Assembly: GCA_947179485.1 (NCBI GenBank)
Contig: OX359247.1
Location: forward strand, 33,642,801-33,706,800
DNA length: 64,000 nt
Direction: 5' to 3'
Origin: Allacma fusca
Lineage: Eukaryota > Arthropoda > Collembola > Symphypleona > Sminthuridae
Positions 26,787 through 39,300 of this stretch are shown here, piece by piece. Each line of letters opens with the position of its first letter. Within the stretch, counting starts at the first letter, position 1. The position numbers and the translations under genes are program-made. The notes beneath the pieces are model-generated. The model saw nothing but the letters and a program-made list of their open reading frames with translations. It had not been told where the DNA came from and made no database searches.

Positions 26787-29700
26787 TCGGTAGCTCCTGC
26801 AATATAAAGGCCGTCAATACAAAAGACGGGAAGGAGCGTGTGAGTGTGTACATATGTCTGTGGGAGTCCTGTTGAAGAAACAGTAGGGATACGGGCATTA
26901 GTACGTACAGATATAAGTAGTAACAATTCCGAGTCTCAGAGCATCAAAGCTCTCTGTCGCTATTCTTTAACACTGTGAGTATCTATAGATACATACATAT
27001 GTGCATATGCAAAAGCGTTCGATTCGACAATAAAGCCAAGACGGATCGTCCTCTCTTCTTGCCATTTATTACGTGACGATAAACATTAAACCTGGCAGGA
27101 GGTTCGTACTTAAACCTTTCACTTATTGTATCTAAACATTTTCAAACTCCAATGACTTCACAACAACTGCACATTCCTCTGGTGTAACTTTTCCATGCAC
27201 GAGCCTCAAAGGGCCGAGGTGGTGTGGAATACAAATCCTGTCTCTCACTTATTTTCTTCCTTTTCCTATATCCCCTGCTGTATAAAACTTGGACATAGTT
27301 CTACGACAACTACCGATGACAACACCAACGGTACAGTACAAAAAAAAAATCTGTGGAAATGTACTCCAACGCATTAAAAACTGACAAGGTCATATTATTG
27401 AAAAGTTACCAATTTCCTCAGCTATTCATCCCTGTACGACATAGAACCGAAGCGTAATATACGGACTGATGCCTCGACTCCTGTGACATAATTATACGAG
27501 CCTGCATGCATATTTACATAACTAGGTAAGTACATGCTGTATTACCATATCACATGCATACATACATGAAGTTCATCCCAGAACCAAGGCACAAGTCCTT
27601 TAAGTCAAACAAGAGGACGTGTATGGTACACACTACACATAGACACATACATATGTAGATACATACATAGCTGAATAACAAGGAGATGTGAGGATCCGTT
27701 ATTTTAACTTGACACTACTACTACTTCAAAACCGGCAGGTTTCGACATTCCCTTGCCAATTTACACGGCACAGTGAAATATATCCTATGTATGTATATAC
27801 CTGCCTTCACATAAGTGTAGATACTCATAAAGATATGCATCAGGAAAGTACTGCATAGCGTCTGGTCGCATACTTCATGTCAGTCTCCTCACACCGACCG
27901 AAAATTCCTGTCCAACTTGTCCAACCAAGAAAAATATTGCATGTGTTAGGAAACGGAGTGGGGACGGTCATCCACTGATATTCTTCTATACCAAGGATCT
28001 TTTATATTGCTATATTGCTTCCTACAAATCTCCCCATGTCCACGCCTTTTCCTCATGCTTCAACATTTTATTCGTTGGTGTAGCTCCAAGAAATAATCAG
28101 ACTTTAATAATAATTATACGTTCAATGATTCTGACAGTTAGCGCACTCTTGGAGGAATACCCGCCTCCCGAGCGGATTTACAAAATGAGCCAAGCCAAAA
28201 ACGCTATTCCTAGTAAATAATTATACAGTCATAGATAGGCATACTTACAGACACTAAAAAGCAATGCCTTTCACCTCCAGTAGCCCAGTCGTTACAGGAA
28301 TGACTGAAAACTACAGATAATTGCGCCTTTGCCTTTTAGTACTCTATAATTAGACTTGATTAAGTCTAAACTTTCTTGTAAATTTATGTACCAGACCGTC
28401 AGTTGGCTCTTCCCTTATGGCTGAACATGACTACATAGTCATCATCTAATTGGGAGTAGGGCTGTGAGAAAACCGTCCAAAGTATCCACATCACGAAGTC
28501 CGTGCAGGTAGCATGGGCATACATACATATGTACATAATGCAGGCATTTTTGCGGCGTCCTCTGTAGTCACAGTCAGTAGCAGGCCAGGGCAATAAGGAA
28601 TATCAACTAGTTTAAAGTGTTAGTTTAAAAGATGCAATGAGTCAGAAATATTCTGCAAATCTCCACACAAAAGGTATTTGACATTCTCAATGAGTGCTTC
28701 ACCGAATCCAAGTATACAGATAGATACATATAAATACACTTATTCAGAGGATTTACGAATTCTAAATTGAAAGTCATCTGTTGAAAGAGCTGGCCTTTGC
28801 ATGCCCACGGACAACAATAACAATAATAACTAAGAGCGTATTTGCCTTCGTTATCATTGACAATATGATATCATTTATTTAATTCCAAAAACGAACACGC
28901 TTGTGTGAGCCTATTGTTTACATATAATTACTGTCATAATTATATACATATACAATACAAGGGGAAAGATGTTTTCCTTTTTTGTCGATGCCAACATACA
29001 TAGACTCTGCATCTTGTGGACCTATACACTCCTCTGCGGTTCTCTACTAGTAATGAATTGCATAACTATAATGTATATGTAGATAATCCATGGCTCTTTA
29101 ACTGATGATGACTAGGAAACCAAAAAAGAAAAACTGGCAATTTTTACTTTTACGATTCCCACACTCCCAACCGCAATCTATTTAAGAATTTCGGTTTTAT
29201 TTCAAATTTCATAAAGGAACTGAGTCAGACGAGGACAGTCCTGCCAATCAAGGCTCTTGTACAGTCAATCTAGTGCTCACAGCGGAAAAGCCACAACAGT
29301 TCTTGATTCCCAAGTGATTACGAGGGCTCTGCAGGAGCATAGAGAGTAAATCCTTTTTAATCAAGAACCACAGCAACTACTTTATCCGTACTCTTTGTCG
29401 TACCAGAGTGTGCAAGTGTGAGAGCTATATGCAAAGTGCATTGATGAACTATACACCGGTCCGCCTGTAATCCAATGTGGATTCATTTTCAAATGTGGAT
29501 TTGACTTGTGAACGATAAATCATGTTATGGGATGGATAGATACAGTTAAGGCACAAGTAGTCTGCCCACGGCCACAATAAGTTGAAATGCAAGGAGCAAC
29601 ACCTTTCATGAGCATTTGCAATGAAATTACGATGCAATTGTCTCTATTCGGGTATTGAACCGCAATCCAAACGACTTTGAGTCAGTGAAGCCTCATAGGT

Positions 29701-31130
29701 TCGAACTTGCTTGGATTTGCCAAATTGGAATTACTCTGGTAGATCATTCCTTCACACATGACCGCCCACAGACCACCACCACAGGAAACAATCCAGGACT
29801 GATGTAAATTAAACTTTTGGTTTTTGCGAAAATAAATATTATCCTATCTGGTGTGGTTAAAGTTCGAATCAATTTGTTTTGTAACAATGACGGAACGTGT
29901 CCCAATCTACTCCCCCTACGTGCATACAAGCAGTATTTGCAGTAAATGTTACACACGAGTGAAAAGCACACAAATAGACACAGTCAATAAAAAAAAACCC
30001 CACAAGTCTCAAAGTTTGTATTTCCAAACTGAGTGAACATTGTGCAAATACACTCAACACGAATAGATTTGTCGTATCCCAGTCAATATAAAATACCACA
30101 TTATTTGAGCTCAAAAGTATAATATCTGTCTACCCTAGCAAAATAAGTATTTCAAAAATATGTAGCTGTCTCTATTTGCAATAAAAAGGTATAAATTATA
30201 CGCTGAAGTGTATCAGAAGATATGTATAGCCAGCAGTAGATTGTAGGCAGAGATGTCCATCAGGGGAAAAAGTCTATAATAATTGTATACATATATGGTG
30301 AAGTGGTAATAGCTACAAATGTAGAAATCTGATGAGAAAAATGTCAGCCTTCCTGTACCTTAAATCCCCAAAAGTCACATTCCTATGACATTGCAAGTAG
30401 ATGGGAGACAGGTCTTGCAAAATCTCAAATTAAAAGTTATTACAAAAAATTAAAACATATCCCAACACTAGGAACGTTTATTCCTTAAATGTAGATATAT
30501 AATTGCACATCAGCAATACATGCCTCTCATTGTCAGTCAGGATTGGAATCCAAGCTATCACATGGTATGTAATTTATTATACATATGTAATTATACAGAC
30601 AGTCCCTGTACATACTACCATACGCGTAATGGACGTAATGTATACAATTTAAGGGGAAATTTGCCAAATAACCAGCAGTTTTCATGCAAGAGATACAATT
30701 TATGTATCATTTATTCCCTTGGCGCCCAGCACAGAACTCACAAGCGTTATTATTTAGTTAACGTCACCCAGGGAATTTATGACTACAGAATATCCCTATG
30801 CTGTCCAAGCAGCACGGATACAAAGTACCTAGCAAGGCTCATACTTGTACAAATACATGTATGATGCACATGCTGGGCAGTAAGAGACTTAGCGTTTTTT
30901 TCTTTCATTAGCGTTTACACACTTTAATACACTTGGGTCCTTACAGGGGACGTACATATGGATGAGTACCGCAGAGTATCCTCAATAATAAAATGTAACA
31001 TTATTTGTGTGAAAGATGTGTGAGATATAGAGAGATTGTGAATCCAAGCTAATAGCATCCGAAGAAGTATCCATATGAAGTGCAGTCCATGCACATTGCC
31101 TAGGGTATGTGTATACACACACTTAATAAG

Positions 31131-31161
<31 letters not shown>

Positions 31162-31732
31162 CGACATGGTGCGTGAGAATTGTTCTCTCAAAATTTATCT
31201 CTTGTTTCGAAAAAAGGAACATGAGTTTCTTGAGTTGCTCTCCTGTTCTCGTAACGCTTGCATGTATTTACTCTGTGTTTTTGAGTTTTGTACTAAACCT
31301 ACATATGACACTATGTATACAAACATCCTCATAAAAATCTGCTGTATGACGAAGTAGGTTTGAGCCAAAACTCCAAGTAACTCCGACATCTCACTCTGAG
31401 TTGAGAGAGCAAGCGAGAGCAAGAGACAAAGATATAATGTACACTTACACATACGCATAAAAAAAAGATGGGATCCTGTGCCAAAAATCATAAAAAACAT
31501 CCTTCATAAGCGTATTTCTTTGTTATCTCACGAAACAAAAATGGGCTCTTCTCCGTCAAGGAAAAAGTATCGTACCTTAGCATGCGAAACGATTTCCCAT
31601 CCCTTTTTGGGGTATATCTCCCCAAACCAGGGAAGGGAAAAAAAACTCAGGATAAGTAAGTGCAGGGTGTACGAAGAGGGAGACAGCAGAAGCAAATTGG
31701 AGTATGAAGGACACGTAGTGTATCAGACTTAC

Positions 31733-31772
<40 letters not shown>

Positions 31773-32599
31773 ATGTATCCCTCTCTATCTGAATCTATAG
31801 GTATATAAAAGGATCTATTGAGAGCAGGAGGGATAGGGAAAAAAATGAAAGAAAAACTCAAAAAATGAACTTACAGTGCTTCACTCAATTTTTTGGCTAA
31901 CCATCTAATATAGGAAAGAAACTCTCTTCCCATGTGAGAGATGAGACAGCTTGAAGAAATTCACGGATCAAGAGTGACTTTTATACTTCCTTTATGTATG
32001 GATGTAGCTCGAATTTTTGTACAGAAACAAAACCTTACTATGACAGTACTAGCTGCAGGGTTTATGAGACTTGATGGAAGTAACACTATATAGACATATG
32101 AGTGAAGAAGAAGAGGAACAGTGGGAAAGGATACAAGACGAGAGTGAAAGTTTCAAGAGTTGTTGAGTTGATGATCAAGTGAGCTCACGTTCAGTTCTCT
32201 GACTATCTTTAATATTTAATAACTTCATCATATTGAAACCAACATGCAATAATGTAAGGAAGAAAGACTGCTTCCTGTCAAAAAAAAACGTCTGAATCCT
32301 CACTAAAAATCCCAAGGTATATATAAAAAATCCTCGCATTACATGTAAAAGGGGTAGAATTACTGTTACTATTCCAGCTCAAGTCTTAATAGTGTAACTT
32401 ACACATGAGCCTGTGGAAACATACGGCAACTCATACTTTATCAAGACATCAACTGCTTCAAAAAGCTCCTCACGTCCAGCTCCCTTGACAATACAATAAA
32501 ACAGAGAATCCCTGCGAAAAAATGTTTTACCAAGCCAACCACGTCTGATTCATTTCAAGTATGAAATACGGCCAAATCATCCACAAATTCTTTCCCCCC

Positions 32600-32630
<31 letters not shown>

Positions 32631-35600
32631 ATTTCTCCCTCTTTTTTTCTCTCACAAATTCCCTGAGTAAGTCTCTCTTTCTTTTCCTGCTCTCCAGTCT
32701 CTATCACCCGTCGTCGTCGTCGTCGTCGTCGTCATATCGTCCCACAACATAAAAACTAACCTAATATCACACGCCAAGTAAAACTTTAATCTTGGTCACA
32801 AACTTTTCCTGAATCTCAATTCCTTCCACTTGGTCACCATTCTCCAAAAGTATCCCTTCCTGGTTTGGGCTTAAATGCTAAGCCGTCATGTGTAGATACA
32901 TATGACGTAATTCCATAGAACCGTACTATTTTGCACGGCCATTACGGACTTGGCTTTTTTACTCAGTGACTGTACTGTAACGAGACCACTAAGTTTTTAA
33001 CAACTTACTTCTACGTCCTTTAACGACCAGCTATGTATAGGAGTTGACATGAGTTATATATATCGTCACAAATCGGCAAGGCGGAAAATAAGTGAATGTC
33101 ACAATTCTCTCTGTGAGCATTGATTTGATCAAGACTCAAGTGAAGTTTCTCCTTTCAATTTATGCTCTTGCACTCTCCCTCCTCCTCCTCCCCACCACCA
33201 CATACAAACATAACTTTTTTTTCTACTCTCGATGGCTTAAATACGCAAGAGTCAACTCTCAATATTTGCTGCCTCATGTATTATTTCACACGTCGGTATG
33301 CATCTTTCTATGCATATGATGTATGTATGTATATAATTAAGTATGTACGTATCTGTACTTGTGTGTGAATGGGGTCTGACAAAAAATGTAACAAAAATTT
33401 TTCCCATTCAAACCATTTTTTCCACTCTATCATACAACGATACAACTTTGTACTTACGACACAAAAAGCCCTCGCTTTTGCTCTGAAAATCATTTCCCAA
33501 CTTTCAAATGCATTAGATGATGCAACCAGAGCGAAAAAAAAAATAAAACTGCGGTGATTTCCTCCCGAACTGGAAACAAGCACTAAAAGCTGACGCAGGA
33601 CGGAAGGTAGAACTACTGTAAATGTATGTACATATATGATACATGGGATTGTATGTATCTGTCTGCCTGCTTGCATACTGGTAAGAAAATCAAGTTAACA
33701 TTTTTAGAACCGGCACAACCTGAAATAATAGATTTTGAAGTTCAAAATATATCTTAGGTTGTTCTCCCCTTTAAAAAAACATCTCAGTGTCGATCATGAC
33801 TTTGACGTATGTTAAACTGCAAGGGCGTACGTACATAATTACGAGCCGTGAACCAGTAGTCAGTGAGTAGTGTCTTGAGGCTCAGGCGATAATATAACAA
33901 GAGAGAAGAATTATGTAAAATAAAAAAATGAAACTGGAATTTCTCCATTCAATTCAGGTATGGTAACTTGTATTTTTAAAGGTGGTAGCCTCCTCTCTCA
34001 CAATCAAATATTCATCAGTTCTATGGTGTCTTTATATAATCACCTTCGAAACACCCCACTCAAGAAGAACTTGAATGATGAAGAGCAGCCCAAGAGAAAA
34101 GCAAACAACGGTGTGGTCAATTGATACAAGTGAAATAATTCCAAGTATCCTCACATACTTATTACAATATTGGGAAATCTATCATCAGGGTTGAGTCTCT
34201 CAATGAAGGAATGGGACTCCGCTGAAAGCAACTTTGAAGAAGACGAGTCATGGATCACCTTGATAATAACGATCAATCCAGTTTCCTTTAATCTTCAGAA
34301 CCGAAAATTGTCCGAGGTAATAAAAAAATTTAATCATCCCGTCCAAGTCAGGAAAAGGTTTCTTGTAATTATGTCTATACCGGGACTAAGTACAAGGGGA
34401 TTATAACTGTTTTATAAAGCTTGTACTAGTCCAAGAGTAGAAAAATACTTGCAGTGTAATGTGTACTGTAATTAATTATCCCTCACATGTTAAAAGTTCA
34501 AAGGATTGTCAAATTTTCAGAACAAGCGTTATTCCTGATTTGCTCACTCAAGAGTTCATAAAAAAGTTACAAACCCTTTGACTAATAGACAGAGTACCAT
34601 GCAAATACAGATCTGTAGATGTTTCGCTTGAAAACAAGTTGAAAAAGTTTTGGTATATGTGTACAAATGTTGGAGTCAAATAAATCCGCTTATACGGAAG
34701 TGTAGATATACACAGCAATATAGATATCTACCAGAGTGGTGGGTACTAAAAGGAATTTTTAATGCTTTTGTCACTCTCAAAAATCAAATGGCACTGTGAA
34801 AAAAAAAAGGAAAGGAGCGAAGGGCCACTTAAGTCAAGTATTTTAATTCCTCCACATGTACATACATATACGACGCTATGCGTATGTATAATAATTACGT
34901 ATGTATATCTACTATGTATCTATGTATCTTGTAGGCATACAAATGGACGTACATATATGGAAGTAACCAATTTCAAGTGGATTTTCAGACTGTGTCATGA
35001 ACCTATATACTGTGAGGTAAAGGAGGTTAGAATGACTGCCTTGCTCAAGTAGTGGCAGAGTCCAATGAAATGCTGCATTGCATCAAAAGACTCAATTTAC
35101 GATTATGTCATTAGATTTCTTGATTGTCTTTTCCGATAAAATTGCCAAAATTTTGGCAAACTTTGACAATAAATCCTGACTCTATACGATCGCTTGTTTC
35201 TTTGAGCAATAAATATTTTACAACTGACTACAGTTATCTATAGTTAGTTACAAACCAGTAAGTTTATATCTCTACAGTTTCTTTTTATATTAGCTGTGTG
35301 GGGACACATTATAATGATAAAAAAAACTATAGTAAAAGTCCTTACACTCAATGTGTCCCAATAATCATATATTATACAGTTTCAAGCACGTCTGCAATAA
35401 ACTATACACACACACACACAAACATACACACAAACGCTCGTCAATTAAACTTATGTCTTCATAGAAAGTATTCATTCTTCGATAATACAAATAGATATAA
35501 TAATACGGACTAGGGACTGAGAGAAGGAAAACTGTCAAAATGAACCACGTTTTAAGACCAAGTGTGGGGTACAGTGTAGGAGTAAGTAAGTAGTGCTGAG

Positions 35601-35898
35601 GAATTGAAATGGGGGGGGGGATCTAGTTCCGGGGTCTGTAATCTGTAAAATATTTACATGTAGGAAATGGAAATACTTGGCTAAAACACATCTCATTTGT
35701 AAACATTTCGACTGCATAATTTCCAGGATACAAAATGCAAACGATTGAGCCGCGAGTGAGTATATGGACCAATTTGCAATTTCCTTTCACAGAATTGAAT
35801 GGAATCGACAGCTGAACATAAATGGGACAATTTCACTAGATCCTTTCTTTCTCAGCAGACAATGAAACTCATTAAATTCCATTGCTGACTTCGTGTGT

Positions 35899-35929
<31 letters not shown>

Positions 35930-36303
35930 GATACACAAGCATCAGCGAAAATACAAGCCCAATCCAAATGCGGCATGTTCTAAACAGAGTCTTGAGTCAC
36001 GACCGCATCCTCCAAAGCTAATAATAAATATAGATGGGCCTATCTATTATACATAATAGAAAAGAGAATAGGATCCAAGGGAAAATGCATCCAAGACAAA
36101 TTCAATTTTCCCTACCCGGCCTCAATTTACAAAATCGACCTTGATGACTCTTCCGAGGGAGTCTCATTTTAAAGGCCTATCACTTAAATTGAGTTAGCAT
36201 AAATTCAGGCACTCAAATATGCACTGAATTCCAACACTTTAACAGCCAAGTGTTCTAATACAATAATAAAGAGGTGATTCAACTTGATGACGCTGATGAA
36301 AGT

Positions 36304-36353
<50 letters not shown>

Positions 36354-39300
36354 TACACACACTCATGCATACCTACATATAAAAAACACTATTTTTTATG
36401 CAGTATAAGTTCCAAGGAATTTTTGGATGGGAGCGGGTCGTATCAATACTGTAATCAGTGCGTGCCAAGGAATCTACTAACTTTGAAAGTGCATACTGCT
36501 TATTTTTGCCCATAGATCAAACTATAGATATACAAGAGACATATCTCATCTTGATGCTAAAATGATTAGCAGGACAAACAAACACAAATACTGAACTTGT
36601 TACTTTTGAAGAAGCTGTTACATTAAGTATGACAAATGTGCCCATAAAGTACATATAATACACAAAAGCAATTGACCAAATTACTTGCTCGAGTCCTCGT
36701 GCTCTGTCTAAATATACAAAAATTAATATTGTTGTGAGTATGTATATACCGGAGATATATAGAAAGATGTATACATAATTATATATATGAATAATTATTT
36801 ATGTGTGTTTGTGTCCGAGAGCAGAGTGCATGGATATGGAAAGATGTGCAACATTTAAATCGCATCCAACAAGCACATTTCTCTTCCTCAGTGACTGCAC
36901 TCACGCAATGTGCATTTCAGATACCACAAGGATGCCTAATTGAAATTTCAGTAGAGTCAGCAAAGCGAGGAAAACATGGGTATAGACGATATAGGGGAGA
37001 CACGATTTCTGCGTGTACATGTTCCTCCAACTCTGCATTATTAACATTCTCTCGACAAAGGTCAAGTTCACATCCTTATCAGATTCGTTACTTGAACCTA
37101 TGGTCAGGAGAAAGAAAACCATGTTATTTGCTTCAAAATCCACATGCTATATTCAATCATGTTTTTTTGTCCAACTAGATATAAGTATAATTCTCCGTCA
37201 AGGAATTATTCCATGGACAAATGGTACAATACCGTCCTCGACTCCGTACTACTTTATAAACACAGAATATAAGTCAGAACAAGAAGAGTAACAAGTCAAA
37301 CTAATGAGAAACAATAATGTGACCAGGTTACAATCTTCAAAAAAGGCTTTTTCAGAAAAAAAAAAGAATACTTTGCGAATATCTATGCGAAAAAGGATTA
37401 CAAAAGCCTGAAGCAGAAAGAACAGGCTTCAAACCATATATGCTGTCCTAAAACCAATTTCATGGTTTGTAGCCTTTAAGCTGAAAATGAGCCAGCAATT
37501 AGACATTGGACTAAAATGACATTTGATCAGGGACGTTTCGGCCTTTTGAAAGTGGGTCAAATTCTAATATTTCTGCATCAGTACTACACTATCCATTGCA
37601 CTGGGACTCCGACACAATAAAAATAGAAAAATACTGTAGACAGATAATTACAGTCCACATCAAGTTTTACATTGTAAAGTAACAACTTGTTATTACTAGC
37701 TCGAGTAGTTGCTAAACTTTGCCCAAGTCTCAAAAGGTGGGTATTCCTTGGAGTAATAAGCACATGCATGGGAAATTAGAATAAGATAATAGAATCGTTC
37801 TTGCATAAATAATGTGATTACGAATTGGTGAAGTGCACTTATTCCCACTATGCTCCTCGTCCTCAGTGAGAGATAGTTACATCACTCTATAAATAAGCAG
37901 GGGCTTGAACATGGATAAGTTAATTACCTTGCAAACAGAAACTGAGAGCTTGAGTACATATGAAATGCACAAGTAATTATGTAGATCCACACATACAGTG
38001 GTGCATGAGTTGGAAAAATATATACATATAGATACGTACAGTTTGAAGTGTGAAAAAGAAAAAAAAAACATGTACGAAAATGACACGACGCCAAACCACA
38101 GATCGTTCATTGCCTTTTACTCCTTTTTTTTTATTTTATCGTGCCAATCAACGGCAGAAGGCAAAATCATTGTACGTTGCATTTAAAATTATAAACACTT
38201 AAAGCAATATAAATCTCCTCGCATACTTCATTAGTATTGACTTGTACGTGAGTAAGGCTACTCTTGCGTGTCTACACCACGAGTAGAAGTATCCATCTAT
38301 GTATTCGTTAATAGTTCATACCCTCCTACTTGATTCCCTGCCCAACAACTCAAGTTTAATTTGGTTCCCATCATCCCAGCTTTTTCTCCTTGGTAGTCAA
38401 TGACGTTCATCTGAATCATTTGAGCAAGTCAATACACTTGCTACTACTACTACTACTACTACTACTATTACTACTTGTTACCATCTCACCATAGTATCTC
38501 TTTATACTTCTTATGGTCAAGTGGGGGAGACAAGGTAGCATTAAAAAAGGTGTGCATAAATCCATAGCTAAGCCATACATATTTACATACTACAATACAC
38601 TTATATTTGTAGTTTAGAACTATATAGGAATGCTCACATTTAGTAGTTGTGGATTCGACAAGTGAAAAACTACAGTGCTTTACACGATGAGTAAATATCT
38701 ATAGATACTTGAAACCATTAAAGCTTGCATAACAGCTTTCATACAATGCAAGCAATATTTCACAGAGAAGCTTCTATGGATAATAACAATACACAAAATA
38801 AATTCACACTTGAAGTATCTGATAGGAAAATCTGAGAAATTATGTGCAGGCTTCTTGTGGTATGGCATATGCGGCTACTATACTATAAACTACCACACTA
38901 TTGCTACTATTACTACTACTGTACTGTAACTCACTCACTCACTTACTCCTGCTGTTTTAATGGTGAAGTGAAGTATTGGAATTCTTCACACTTGTGAACA
39001 TTGTAACTGGCATCATTTGTACTCTGAGCAACAGACTGCTGACAGTCTCCTACAAACTCCCCATACCAATTTCGTACATGAATTCTTTTGGTACACTTCC
39101 CTAGTCAGGTTTATCATGGTCATTACGAGTAGTCCAATAGAGTCTATGTATGTATATGGAGGGTACTTATGTAGACTTGATTCAAGGAACACAGTAGGAC
39201 TTGTGCCGAAGTATACTTAAAAAATAAGGAAAGTTTTTAGCACTTATACGTGCCTTACGAAATTCCAAAAGCCTCACACTTAGATACTCCGAGTGAATAC

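Noticed and set aside
26621..26926. Arg/Glu-rich 101-codon frame
   Set aside because: It is a translation of the CT/GA microsatellite at 26715-26784. Similar artefacts lie over the arrays at 9182, 24102, 31733, 44340 and 58879.
29640..29720. tRNA-like GGTTCGAA / GGTTCAA boxes (also near 19010 and 58430)
   Set aside because: No acceptor stem, D-arm or anticodon arm could be folded around any of them, and box spacing is wrong; not called as a tRNA or a tRNA-derived SINE.
36801..37178. 125-codon plus-strand frame with an opposing 80-codon minus frame
   Set aside because: Starts inside a GT-rich repeat, is open on both strands, and shows no recognisable domain or exon structure.
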